Assembly: GCF_028737255.1 (NCBI RefSeq)
Contig: NZ_JAQZAN010000004.1
Coordinates: 124,001-188,000, forward strand
Length of the DNA stretch: 64,000 nt
Source: Actinomycetospora straminea
GTDB lineage: Bacteria; Actinomycetota; Actinomycetes; Mycobacteriales; Pseudonocardiaceae
Reading direction: 5' to 3'
The translations under genes were made by a program, and so were the position numbers. Shown here piece by piece: positions 29,538 through 37,810 of the stretch. The first letter of the stretch is position 1; every line of letters starts with the position of its first letter. A model generated the notes under the pieces. The model was given only the letters and a program-made list of their open reading frames with translations, ran no database searches and was not told where the DNA came from.

Positions 29538-31838
29538 ATGACCGAGCTGCTGCTGGTCCCCGTCGACGACAACGTGGTCTTCCCGGGGATGACCGTGGTG
29601 GTGCCGGCCGCCGAGGTGGGGCCGGTCGAGGCGGGCGAGCAGGTCCTGCTCGTCCCGCGTCACGAGGGGACGTTCGCCGCGGTCGGCACGGTCGCCGACG
29701 TCGGTGGACGCACACGCCTGCCGAACGGTGTGACGGCGGTCCAGCTGACCGGCGTCCACCGCGGGCGCGCGGGCACGGGCCGGACCGACGACGAGGGACG
29801 CCTCCGCGTGGAGGTGACCGCCCACCCGGACGCGGTGGAGCGCGACGGCCGGATCCGCGAGCTGGAGACGACGTACCGCGCGGTGGTCGAGGAGGTCCTC
29901 GAGCTGCGCGGTGACGACGGCCGGGTGTCGGCGGTGCTGCGCGGCATCGACGAGCCCGGGGCGCTGGCCGACACGTCGGGCTGGGCGCCGGAGATCCCGT
30001 ACGACGAGAAGGTGTCGCTGCTCGCGACGCTGGACGTCCGCGAGCGCCTGGAGCTCGCCCTGCGCCTGCAGCGCGAGCGGCTCGCCGAGCTGCAGGTGCG
30101 CAAGTCGCTGCGCGAGGACGTCGAGTCCGGCGCGGCCAAGCAGCAGCGCGAGTACGTGCTGCGCCGCCAGCTGGAGGCGATCCGCAAGGAGCTCGGGGAG
30201 GGCGGCGACGACGCCGGCTCCGGCGACGACTACCGGGCGAAGATCGCCGAGGCCGGCATGCCCGACCACGTGCGCGAGCAGGCCGAGCGCGAGCTCGCCC
30301 GCCTCGAGCGCGCCGGCGACCAGTCCGGCGAGTCCTCGATGATCCGGACCTACCTCGACTGGCTGCTCGCCCTGCCCTGGGCGCAGCGGTCCGCCGAGCA
30401 GCTGGACCCGACGGCCGCGCGCGGCGTCCTGGACGCCGACCACACCGGCCTCGAGGACGTGAAGGACCGCATCGTCGAGTACCTGGCCGTCCGCAAGCTG
30501 CGCCGCGACCGCGGCGTGGAGGACGACAAGAAGGCCGGCACGATCCTCACGCTGGTCGGGCCTCCGGGCACCGGCAAGACCTCGATCGGCGAGTCCGTGG
30601 CCCGCGCGATGGGCCGCGAGTTCGTCCGGATGTCGCTCGGCGGCGTCCGCGACGAGGCCGAGATCCGCGGTCACCGGCGCACCTACGTCGGCGCCCTGCC
30701 CGGGCGTCTGGTGCGGGCGCTGCGCGACGCGGGCACGATGAACCCGGTGATCCTGCTCGACGAGGTGGACAAGGTCGGCGCCGACTGGCGCGGCGACCCG
30801 TCCGCCGCGCTGCTGGAGGTCCTGGACCCGGCGCAGAACCACGCGTTCCGCGACCACTACCTCGACGTCGAGATCGACCTCTCGCAGGTGGTGTTCCTGG
30901 CGACGGCCAACCAGCTCGACACGATCCCGGGTCCGCTGCTCGACCGCATGGAGGTCATCTCCTTCGACGGCTACACCGTCGAGGAGAAGGTCGCCATCGC
31001 GCGTGACCACCTGCTGCCGCGGCAGATCACGAGTGCCGGCCTCACGGTCGACGACGTGACCGCCGACGAGTCGGCACTGCGGCTCGTGGTGTCCGAGTAC
31101 ACCCGCGAGTCCGGCGTCCGCCAGCTCGACCGCGAGCTGGGCAAGCTGACCCGCAAGATCGCGACGGAGATCGCCTCCGGGGCGAGCGGCGTCGTCGTGG
31201 ACACCGACGTGGTGCGCAGGCACCTGGGCCGGCAGCGGGTCTTCACCGAGTCCGTCGAGCGGACCGCGGTGCCCGGCGTCGCGACCGGCATGGCCGTGAC
31301 CGGCGCGGGCGGCGACGTCCTGTTCATCGAGGCGGCCGCCATGGCGGGCGACGAGGGGCTGGTCCTGACCGGCCAGCTCGGCGACGTCATGAAGGAGTCG
31401 GCCCGGATCGCCCTGTCGTGGGTGCGCTCGCACGACGCGGAGCTGGGCATCGCGCAGGACGCGTTCACGGGGCGCTCGTTCCACGTGCACGTCCCCGCGG
31501 GCGCGATCCCGAAGGACGGGCCGTCGGCCGGCGTCACGATGGCGACGGCGCTGGTCTCGCTGCTCACCGGCCGCCCGGTGCGGCACACGGTGGCGATGAC
31601 CGGCGAGCTGACCCTGCAGGGTCGCGTGCTGCCGATCGGCGGCGTGAAGCAGAAGGTGCTGGCCGCGCACGCGGCGGGCCTGACGCAGATCGTCGTCCCG
31701 GAGCGGAACCGCGCCGACCTCGACGACGTCCCCGCCGACGTCGCCGGGCAGCTGGAGTTCCACCCGTCGATGACGATCAGTGAGGTCCTGGACGTGGCTC
31801 TCGAGCCCGTCTCCCAGGGCCTCGAGGTGGCCGCCTGA
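29538..31838 (+). CDS. lon: ATP-dependent Lon protease
   Basis: 766 residues with N-domain ([15 protein letters not shown]), coiled coil, AAA module and protease domain. Walker A GPPGTGKT at ~341-348, Walker [10 protein letters not shown], and the sensor [10 protein letters not shown] are present. The Ser-Lys dyad is S663 ([12 protein letters not shown]) and K706 ([12 protein letters not shown]), spaced 43 residues as in E. coli Lon. It unfolds and degrades misfolded and regulatory proteins in the cytoplasm. The upstream gap contains GGAATA and an AT-richer stretch (29475-29515); no clear heat-shock operator is recognised. A small HxlR gene starts 1 nt after its stop. Confidence 0.96.
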   Translation: MTELLLVPVDDNVVFPGMTVVVPAAEVGPVEAGEQVLLVPRHEGTFAAVGTVADVGGRTRLPNGVTAVQLTGVHRGRAGTGRTDDEGRLRVEVTAHPDAVERDGRIRELETTYRAVVEEVLELRGDDGRVSAVLRGIDEPGALADTSGWAPEIPYDEKVSLLATLDVRERLELALRLQRERLAELQVRKSLREDVESGAAKQQREYVLRRQLEAIRKELGEGGDDAGSGDDYRAKIAEAGMPDHVREQAERELARLERAGDQSGESSMIRTYLDWLLALPWAQRSAEQLDPTAARGVLDADHTGLEDVKDRIVEYLAVRKLRRDRGVEDDKKAGTILTLVGPPGTGKTSIGESVARAMGREFVRMSLGGVRDEAEIRGHRRTYVGALPGRLVRALRDAGTMNPVILLDEVDKVGADWRGDPSAALLEVLDPAQNHAFRDHYLDVEIDLSQVVFLATANQLDTIPGPLLDRMEVISFDGYTVEEKVAIARDHLLPRQITSAGLTVDDVTADESALRLVVSEYTRESGVRQLDRELGKLTRKIATEIASGASGVVVDTDVVRRHLGRQRVFTESVERTAVPGVATGMAVTGAGGDVLFIEAAAMAGDEGLVLTGQLGDVMKESARIALSWVRSHDAELGIAQDAFTGRSFHVHVPAGAIPKDGPSAGVTMATALVSLLTGRPVRHTVAMTGELTLQGRVLPIGGVKQKVLAAHAAGLTQIVVPERNRADLDDVPADVAGQLEFHPSMTISEVLDVALEPVSQGLEVAA

Positions 31839-31839
31839 C

Positions 31840-32157
31840 ATGTGCTCACGGGAGCCGATACCGCCCGAGGTGCGCGCGCTGACGGCACTGCTGGAGCGAC
31901 GCTGGTCGCTCTCGGTGCTCTACGCCGCGCACCTCGGTGCGGTCCGGTTCTCGGAGTTCGAGCAGGCCCTCGGCCAGGTGCCGCCCGCGACGCTCGCGGC
32001 GCGCCTGGCCGATCTCGAGGCGGCGGGGCTCATCGAGCGGCGGGTGCTCGACACCCGCCCGCCCCGCACCGAGTACGCCCTCTCCGCGGAGGGCCGGCGC
32101 CTGGCGCCGTTGCTGGAGGCGCTGACCACCTGCAGCCGCGACCGGCGACCCCGTTGA
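31840..32157 (+). CDS. small HxlR-family winged-helix regulator
   Basis: 105 residues, a minimal HxlR domain: ALTALLERRWSLSVLYAAHLGAVRFSEFEQAL, LAARLADLEAAGLIERRV, PRTEYALSAEGRRLAPLLEAL. Cys2 (MCSREP) could be redox active as in HypR/QorR-type members. The ATG starts 1 nt after the lon stop, so co-transcription with lon is likely. Such linkage suggests a stress-responsive role, which is inference. Confidence 0.82.
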   Translation: MCSREPIPPEVRALTALLERRWSLSVLYAAHLGAVRFSEFEQALGQVPPATLAARLADLEAAGLIERRVLDTRPPRTEYALSAEGRRLAPLLEALTTCSRDRRPR

Positions 32158-32179
32158 CGTGGGGCCCTACGCTCACGGC

Positions 32180-33379
32180 GTGAAGGTCCTGCTCCTCGAG
32201 AACATCCATCCGGTCGCCGCCGACGCGCTGCGCGCCCGGGGCTTCGAGGTCGACGTGCGCTCGTCGGCCCTGAGCGGCCCCGAGCTGGCCGACGCCCTGC
32301 CCGGGGTGTCGCTGCTCGGCATCCGGTCCAACACCACGATCACCGCCGACGTCCTCGACGCCGGCAAGGACCTGCTGGCCGTCGGCTGCTTCTGCATCGG
32401 CACCAACCAGGTCGACCTCCCCGCCGCCGCCGAGCGCGGCGTCGCGGTCTTCAACGCGCCCTTCTCCAACACGCGCAGCGTCGTCGAGCTGGTGCTCGGC
32501 GAGATCATCGCGCTGGTGCGCCGGCTGCCCGAGAAGACGCAGCGCATGCACGAGGGCATCTGGGACAAGTCGGCGCGCGGCAGCCACGAGTTCCGCGGGC
32601 GCACGCTGGGCATCGTCGGCTACGGCAACATCGGCACCCAGCTGGGCAACATGGCCGAGGCCGTCGGGCTCCGAGTGATCTTCTACGACACCGCCGACCG
32701 CCTCGCCCACGGCAACGCCCGCCGCGTCGAGTCGCTCGAGGCGCTGCTGGCCGAGGCCGACATCGTGAGCCTCCACGTCGACGGCCGCCCCGGGAACGCC
32801 GGCCTCTTCGGCGCCGAGCAGTTCGCGCAGATGAAACCGCGCTCGATCTTCATCAACGCCTCGCGCGGCATGGTGATCGACGACGAGTCGCTGCGCGAGC
32901 ACATCCTGTCCGGGCACCTCGCGGGCGCCGCGATCGACGTCTTCCCGATCGAGCCCAAGGCCCAGGGCGACGCCTTCGAGTCGCCGCTGCGCGGGCTCGA
33001 CAACGTGATCCTCACCCCGCACGTCGGGGGCTCCACGCAGGAGGCGCAGGAGGAGATCGGGCACTTCGTCAGCGGCAAGCTGCTCAACTTCGTCACCACC
33101 GGCGTCACCGCGCTGTCGGTGAACATGCCGGAGGTCGCCCTCCCCGCGGCGCCCCACGCGTTCCGCACCGGCTTCCTGCACACCAACACCCCGGGCGTGC
33201 TGGCGGGGATGAACCAGGTCCTCATCGACCACGGCGTCAACGTCGTCAGCCAGGCGCTCGCGACCCGCGGCGAGCGGGGCTACGTGCTGACCGATACCGA
33301 AGGCGCCATCCCGGACGAGGCGCTGTCGGACCTGCGCCGGTCGTCCCACACCGTGTGGTTGCGGACCTGGGCGTCCTAG
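32180..33379 (+). CDS. serA: D-3-phosphoglycerate dehydrogenase, ACT-domain form
   Basis: 399 residues, close to the E. coli-type length. KVLLLENIHPVAADAL opens the substrate domain. GIVGYGNIGTQLGNMAEAVGLRV is the NAD turn, FINASRGMVID has the active Arg, and ILTPHVGGSTQEAQEEIG the catalytic His. The last ~75 residues (GFLHTNTPGVLAGMNQVLIDHGVNVVSQ) form the serine-binding ACT domain, so feedback inhibition by serine is expected. It catalyses the first step of serine synthesis. GTG at 32180; an upstream GTG would add seven residues. Its stop abuts the decayed gene on the other strand. Confidence 0.93.
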   Translation: MKVLLLENIHPVAADALRARGFEVDVRSSALSGPELADALPGVSLLGIRSNTTITADVLDAGKDLLAVGCFCIGTNQVDLPAAAERGVAVFNAPFSNTRSVVELVLGEIIALVRRLPEKTQRMHEGIWDKSARGSHEFRGRTLGIVGYGNIGTQLGNMAEAVGLRVIFYDTADRLAHGNARRVESLEALLAEADIVSLHVDGRPGNAGLFGAEQFAQMKPRSIFINASRGMVIDDESLREHILSGHLAGAAIDVFPIEPKAQGDAFESPLRGLDNVILTPHVGGSTQEAQEEIGHFVSGKLLNFVTTGVTALSVNMPEVALPAAPHAFRTGFLHTNTPGVLAGMNQVLIDHGVNVVSQALATRGERGYVLTDTEGAIPDEALSDLRRSSHTVWLRTWAS

Positions 33380-33828
33380 TAGCTTCCCGGCGCGCCACGG
33401 AGACGCAGTCCCAGCGCGAGCGCCGGTGGGCGACGTCGAGTCGGTCCAGGGCCGCCTCGCAGACGGCGAGGATGTCGAGTGACTTGTCGGAGAAGAAGTA
33501 GCGGGGGTACTCGTAGCGGACCATCCCGGACGACCTCTTCGTCGAGGTCCGGTTGGTGACGCGGCAGCCGTCGGCGTGGATGAGCCCGCGAACCAGCGGT
33601 CCAGGGTGCTGCTCGGCGATCTGTTCTTGCCACGGCTCCAGCGCGATCGCGCGAGGAGTGCATCGCGGACCTCGGCGGCGATACCCGGCCAGTCGTCGGC
33701 GCAGTAGATCGCCGCGACACCAGTGGGCGACCGTGCCCTTGGCAGCCGAGGACGCGAGCGACCTCGAACGGGCGGAGGCCGACCGCCGCCGGCTTCAGGG
33801 CCTGGGCGACCGTCGTCCGGGGGTGCAC
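33380..33828 (-). pseudogene. remnant of a LAGLIDADG-type helix-turn-helix protein
   Basis: Pieces of one protein run across three frames. The N-terminal piece is KPAAVGLRPFEVARVLGC. After a one-base shift comes AKGTVAHWCRGDLL. In another frame are DDWPGIAAEVRDALLAR, then a gap, then LEPWQEQIAEQHPGP, LVRGLIHADGCRVTNRTSTK and YEYPRYFFSDKSLDILAV, ending RRSRWDCVSVARREA. LIHADG is the LAGLIDADG-like motif. At least two frameshifts, a large internal deletion and loss of the C-terminus against serA make it non-functional. It lies 136 bp from the tRNA-like gene. Confidence 0.8.
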
Positions 33829-33964
33829 GTCGCCATGGTGCTTCCGCGCCCCGACAGTGCCCTGGTCACCCTTCGATGCGCCCGGGGAACGGGATCGGTC
33901 GGACCTCTATGCTTCTCCTGTCCGGCTCAGACTCGTCCCTCGAGGTGCCGAAGCCGGCCGAGCC

Positions 33965-34039
33965 GCCCCCGTAGCCCAATCGGCAGCAGGCAATGGTCTC
34001 AAACTCCATACAGTGTGGGTTCGAATCCCACCGGGGGCA
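33965..34039 (+). tRNA. tRNA with anticodon CAA (Leu codon), class I shape, atypical
   Basis: A complete cloverleaf of 75 nt. The 7-bp acceptor is GCCCCCG/CGGGGGC, the T-arm GTGGG-TTCGAAT-CCCAC, and the anticodon loop CTCAAAC has anticodon CAA at 34000-34002. The variable loop is only five bases. Leucine tRNAs normally have a long variable arm, so identity is uncertain. The anticodon stem has a U-U mismatch next to the loop, and the D-loop is long (~12 nt). CC but not CCA is encoded. It could be unusual, decaying or specialised. Confidence 0.7.
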
Positions 34040-34050
34040 CCGTGGGTTCC

Positions 34051-34085
34051 GCCTCCCCTTGCGCGTTACCGCGCGCCCGGGAGGC
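34051..34085. terminator. two-tier hairpin after the tRNA
   Basis: An outer stem GCCTCCC/GGGAGGC encloses an inner stem GCGCG/CGCGC with TTAC loop, beginning 12 bp after the tRNA. It is a likely terminator for the tRNA transcript. The rest of the gap to 34261 shows only a weak -10-like TAGGCT near 34121. Confidence 0.6.
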
Positions 34086-34261
34086 AAGCGTCACCGTCGG
34101 GGGGCGGGCGTTCGACAGGTAGGCTCCTGAATCGACACGGCCTGCTCCGACGGTCGTCGCCGGCCACCGGCCGCGGCCCGGACAGGTCGGCCGTTCCTCC
34201 CAGGTCTCACCGGGGCGGCCCGACGAGGGCGGCGCGACGAGGCGATCACCGAGGAGCCCTC

Positions 34262-34912
34262 ATGAGCCAGTCGGCCGACACCATCAGCGAGACCGCGAGC
34301 GCTCCGGAGGACCAGGTCCCCACCGGGCTGCGCGTCGTGGTCGCCGAGGACGAGGCGCTCATCCGGCTCGACCTCGTGGAGATGCTCCGCGAGGAGGGCT
34401 ACGAGGTCGTCGGCGAGGCCGGCGACGGCGCGGAGGCCGTGCGCCTCGCCCGCGAGCTCCGCCCGAACCTGATCATGATGGACATCAAGATGCCCGGCAC
34501 CGACGGGCTCGAGGCCGCGCGCACGATCGCGGGGGAGCGGCTGGCGCCGGTCGTCATGCTCACCGCGTTCAGCCAGCGCGAGCTCGTCGAGTCCGCGCGT
34601 GACGCGGGCGCGATGGCCTACCTGGTCAAGCCGTTCTCGAAGACCGACGTCGTGCCGGCCATCGAGCTGGCCGCCTCGCGGTTCGCCGAGGTCACCGCCC
34701 TGGAGGCCGAGGTCACCGCCCTGGAGGCCGAGGTCGCGGGCCTCACCGAGCGGCTGGAGACCCGCAAGGCCGTCGAGCGCGCCAAGGGCCTGCTCATGGC
34801 CAAGAAGAAGATGTCGGAGCCCGATGCCTTCCGCTGGATCCAGCGCACCGCCATGGACCGGCGCACGACCATGAAGGCCGTCGCGGACGCGGTCGTGGAG
34901 ACGTTCGGCTGA
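34262..34912 (+). CDS. pdtaR: ANTAR-domain response regulator (PdtaR-like)
   Basis: 216 residues. The receiver domain occupies ~22-140 (VVVAEDEALIRLDLVEMLREEGYEV; phospho-Asp in LIMMDIKMPG; YLVKPFSKTD with the conserved Lys). A coiled-coil linker follows. The ANTAR RNA-binding domain (~160-215) has AVERAKGLLMAKKKMSEPDAFRWIQRTAMDRRTTMKAVA. It matches mycobacterial PdtaR, which prevents termination by binding paired hexaloop hairpins. The linker has an exact 21-bp tandem duplication (34691-34732), giving VTALEAE twice. GAGGAG precedes the ATG. The kinase partner is not nearby. Confidence 0.92.
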   Translation: MSQSADTISETASAPEDQVPTGLRVVVAEDEALIRLDLVEMLREEGYEVVGEAGDGAEAVRLARELRPNLIMMDIKMPGTDGLEAARTIAGERLAPVVMLTAFSQRELVESARDAGAMAYLVKPFSKTDVVPAIELAASRFAEVTALEAEVTALEAEVAGLTERLETRKAVERAKGLLMAKKKMSEPDAFRWIQRTAMDRRTTMKAVADAVVETFG

Positions 34913-34925
34913 CGGTACGCAGCGT

Positions 34926-34953
34926 GAGTGCCCCGATCGGGTGACAGGCACTC
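34926..34953. terminator. hairpin after the ANTAR regulator gene
   Basis: GAGTGCC/GGCACTC stem, 7 bp, with a second palindrome CCCGATCGGG nested at its base (34932-34941). It starts 13 bp after the regulator stop. Confidence 0.55.
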
Positions 34954-34974
34954 GGCCGGCGGCCCGCCAGGACG

Positions 34975-35002
34975 CTGACCAGGACAGACGTATCCCTACC
35001 GT
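34975..35002 (+). promoter_or_regulatory. candidate promoter of first binding-lipoprotein gene
   Basis: CTGACC (34975-34980) and TACCGT (34997-35002), separated by 16 bp, fit a weak SigA-type promoter about 77 bp before the GTG at 35079. Confidence 0.35.
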
Positions 35003-35078
35003 CCCCTGCGCGGCCGTCACTCCGCCGTGACCTACCGTGGGCCCTCGCCACGCATCGGACGGCGAGGGGTTGAGGCCA

Positions 35079-36299
35079 GTGGGCGCGCGACGGCGACGTC
35101 GGTTCGGCACGGTCGCGGCGCTGGCCGTCGCCGTCGTCCTCCTCGCCGGGTGCGGGGGCGTGAGCGGGTCGTCGGGCGACGGCAGCGACTGCGACACGAG
35201 CCGCGGCACGCTCGTCGTCGGCCTGGTGGCGCCGCTGTCCGGCGAGCTCGCGTCGGTGGGGCTCGGCATGAAGAACTCCGCCGACCTCGCCGTCAGCCAG
35301 GCCAACGCGCGGTGCGCGGTCCCCGGCTACCACCTCGCCGTGCAGAGCCAGGACGACCGCGCCGACCCGGCGACCGGCGCCGCGGCCGCCCGGACGCTCG
35401 CGCAGGACCCGTCGCTCCTGGGCGTGCTCGGGCCCTTCAACTCGTCGGTGGCGCAGGCGATCCAGCCCGTGCTCAGCGACGCGGGCATCGTGCAGATCTC
35501 GCCCGGCAGCACCGCGACGTCGCTGACCCGCGGCGCCAACGCCGTGACGGCACCGCTTCGGCAGTACCAGACGTTCTTCCGCACCGTCGCGACCGACGCC
35601 GTGCAGGGCCCGGCCGCCGCGACGTACCTGACGCGCGTCGAGGACAGGCGCCGCATCGCCGTCGTCTCCGACGGCAAGACCTACGGCGAGGGCATCGCCG
35701 AGGAGTTCGCCAAGCAGCTCGCGACCGAGGGCGGCCAGGTCGCCGTCCGCGTCACCGCCCCGCCCGGGTCGGCCCGCGACGGGGTCGTCGCGCGCGTCGC
35801 CGCCGCCCGGCCGGACGCGGTCTTCTACGGCGGCGAGTACCCCGAGGGCGGTCCGCTGTCGGCGGCGCTCGCCGCGCGGGGCGTCACCGTGCCCGTGATG
35901 GGCGGCGACGGCATCGTGAACCCCGGCTTCGTCACCTCCGGGGGCCGGGAGGGCGACCTCGGCACGTCGGTGGGCCCGCCCCCGGAGACGCTGCCGGCCG
36001 CGCAGGGGTTCGTCGACGCCTACCGCCGCGCCGGCTACCCCGAGAGCATCGGGTCGTACGGGGCCTTCACCTTCGACGCCGCGAACGTGCTCGTCGACTC
36101 CGCCGTCCGCACCCTGGGCGACGACCGCGAGTGGAGTCCGGCGGTGCGCCCGGAGATGGTCCGGGCGGTCCAGGGCTTCCACGGCGACGGCGTCACGGGG
36201 CCGCTGTCGTTCGACCGATTCGGCGACGTCAGCCGCGACGCGGTGACCGTCTACCGGGTGCAGGCCGGCGGCTGGTCGGTCGTCGGTCCCGTCGACTGA
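35079..36299 (+). CDS. ABC transporter substrate-binding lipoprotein (branched-chain amino acid type), first copy
   Basis: 406 residues. The lipoprotein signal is RRRRRF..VAALAVAVVLLAGC with the lipobox Cys. The periplasmic-binding type 1 fold shows LVVGLVAPLSGELASVGLGMKNSADLAV, GPFNSSVAQAIQPVLSDAGIVQISPGST and AVFYGGEYPEGGPL. The GTG at 35079 follows GAGG and gives a proper signal peptide; an earlier GTG (35037) adds a non-signal leader. Ligand probably a branched-chain amino acid or small amide. It is one of two tandem paralogues ahead of the permease genes. Confidence 0.88.
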   Translation: MGARRRRRFGTVAALAVAVVLLAGCGGVSGSSGDGSDCDTSRGTLVVGLVAPLSGELASVGLGMKNSADLAVSQANARCAVPGYHLAVQSQDDRADPATGAAAARTLAQDPSLLGVLGPFNSSVAQAIQPVLSDAGIVQISPGSTATSLTRGANAVTAPLRQYQTFFRTVATDAVQGPAAATYLTRVEDRRRIAVVSDGKTYGEGIAEEFAKQLATEGGQVAVRVTAPPGSARDGVVARVAAARPDAVFYGGEYPEGGPLSAALAARGVTVPVMGGDGIVNPGFVTSGGREGDLGTSVGPPPETLPAAQGFVDAYRRAGYPESIGSYGAFTFDAANVLVDSAVRTLGDDREWSPAVRPEMVRAVQGFHGDGVTGPLSFDRFGDVSRDAVTVYRVQAGGWSVVGPVD

Positions 36300-36385
36300 G
36301 TCCCGACCAGCGGATCTCCACCTCCGCCGCGAGCGGATCTCCGGCCTGATCGGACGTTACGGTCCGAATACGACGGCCCCGCCGC

Positions 36386-36414
36386 TTGCGCGAGCGCCGT
36401 CACGCGCCTATACC
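36386..36414 (+). promoter_or_regulatory. SigA-type promoter of second binding-lipoprotein gene
   Basis: TTGCGC (36386-36391), a 17-bp spacer and TATACC (36409-36414) lie about 70 bp before the start. This is the best-spaced promoter seen in the window. The two lipoprotein genes therefore probably have separate promoters. Confidence 0.55.
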
Positions 36415-36486
36415 TTCCACACCCGACTGGGCGAGCGATCACGCGAACCCGTCGCGAACATCTGACAGCAGGTGACGGAGGTGGAC

Positions 36487-37686
36487 GTGATCCGACGACG
36501 GATCGCAGCCGCGGGTGCGCTCGTGGCGGCGGTGGCGCTGGTCCTCAGCGGCTGCGCCAACCAGGGGGGCGGTGAGCAGCAGGGCGGGGGACCGGCGGCG
36601 GGTGCGCCGAGCCAGCCGACCAATGCGGAGCTGCCCGCCGGCAACGGGCAGGGGCGCTGCGCGCCGGGCACGTCGATCGGGTACGCGGGCACCATCGCCG
36701 GGCAGAACGCCGCCCTCGGCATCGCGATCCTGAACGCTGCGCAGCTCGCGGTCGACCAGCACAACCAGGCCAACCCGAACTGCCAGGTGACCCTGGTGCG
36801 CGCCGACACCGGCGGCACCCCGGACACCGCGGTCGGCCCCACCACGGCGCTGATCAACAACCCGGCCGTCCTCGGCATCGTCGGCCTGCCGTTCTCCGGC
36901 GAGTCGCGGGCCGTCGGCCCGGCCCTCAACGCGGCCGGCCTCGTCAACATCACGCCGTCGGCCACCAACCCGAGCCTGACGCAGAACGGGTGGACGAACT
37001 TCTTCCGCGGCCTCGGCAACGACGCCGTCCAGGGCCCGGCGGTCGCCCGCTACATCCAGCAGCGGGTCAACGCCCAGAACGTCTGCGTCATCAAGGACGA
37101 CTCGGACTACGGCATCGGTCTGGCCACCCAGGTCAGCCAGGTGCTCGGCCCGGCAGCCGGCTGCCAGATCGACGTGAAGACCAACCAGCGCGAGTTCTCG
37201 GCCATCATCGGCCAGGTCCAGCAGACCAACCCGCAGGCGATCTTCTACTCGGGCTACTACCAGGAGGCCGCGCCGCTGATCCAGCAGCTGCGTGACGCCG
37301 GTGTGCAGACCACCTTCATCGGCCCCGACGGCGTGAAGGACGAGCAGTACGTCGTCAACGCGGCCGGCTCGGCCGACGGCACGCTGCTGTCCTGCCCGTG
37401 CGTGCCGCAGGAGGGCTTCACCGACTTCACGAACGCCTACCGCCAGGCCTTCGGCGTCCCGCCGCAGACCTACTCGGCCGAGTCGTACGACGCCACGACG
37501 ATCCTGCTGCGGGGTCTCGACCGGGGCATCGCCGACCGCGCCGGGCTGCTCAACCACGTCCGCAACTACCAGGGCCAGGGCCTCACCAAGTTCTTCCAGT
37601 GGAGCCCCACCGGCGAGCTGACGAACACGCCGGTCTGGATGTACCGCGTCCAGGGCAACACGATCGTCACGGACAGCCAGATCTGA
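36487..37686 (+). CDS. livK: ABC transporter substrate-binding lipoprotein (branched-chain amino acid type), second copy
   Basis: 399 residues. Signal RRRIAAAGALVAAVALVLSGC with lipobox LSGC, then a Gly/Gln-rich linker. The type 1 binding fold shows IGYAGTIAGQNAALGIAILNAAQLAV, GLPFSGESRAVGPALNAAGLVNITPSATNP, CVIKDDSDYGIGL and AIFYSGYYQEAAPLI. The GTG at 36487 has GGAGG five bases upstream; earlier GTGs (36472, 36481) are less well placed. It is paralogous to the preceding gene. A strong hairpin follows, before the permease genes. Confidence 0.9.
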   Translation: MIRRRIAAAGALVAAVALVLSGCANQGGGEQQGGGPAAGAPSQPTNAELPAGNGQGRCAPGTSIGYAGTIAGQNAALGIAILNAAQLAVDQHNQANPNCQVTLVRADTGGTPDTAVGPTTALINNPAVLGIVGLPFSGESRAVGPALNAAGLVNITPSATNPSLTQNGWTNFFRGLGNDAVQGPAVARYIQQRVNAQNVCVIKDDSDYGIGLATQVSQVLGPAAGCQIDVKTNQREFSAIIGQVQQTNPQAIFYSGYYQEAAPLIQQLRDAGVQTTFIGPDGVKDEQYVVNAAGSADGTLLSCPCVPQEGFTDFTNAYRQAFGVPPQTYSAESYDATTILLRGLDRGIADRAGLLNHVRNYQGQGLTKFFQWSPTGELTNTPVWMYRVQGNTIVTDSQI

Positions 37687-37706
37687 CCGACCCGTCCGGC
37701 GTCCTC

Positions 37707-37744
37707 GGCCGCGTCCCCGCGCACCGTCGCGCGGGGGCGCGGCC
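37707..37744. terminator. 16-bp-stem hairpin between binding protein and permease genes
   Basis: 5' arm 37707-37722 and 3' arm 37729-37744 pair over 16 bp with one G-U and a 6-base loop ACCGTC. It starts 20 bp after the lipoprotein stop. It may partly terminate transcription so that the binding protein is made in excess over the membrane parts. Confidence 0.7.
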
Positions 37745-37810
37745 GTCGGGTGTCGGGCACGATGTCCGCGGGCGCCGCCCGCGGATGGACACTCCCGTCC
37801 AGCATCCCCC

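Noticed and set aside
29493-31841. A 782-residue antisense frame over lon
   Set aside because: Shadow of lon; no recognisable motifs.
34913-35078. ANTAR antiterminator target RNA
   Set aside because: The hairpin present has a nested GATC palindrome, not two adjacent hexaloops with conserved A and G.
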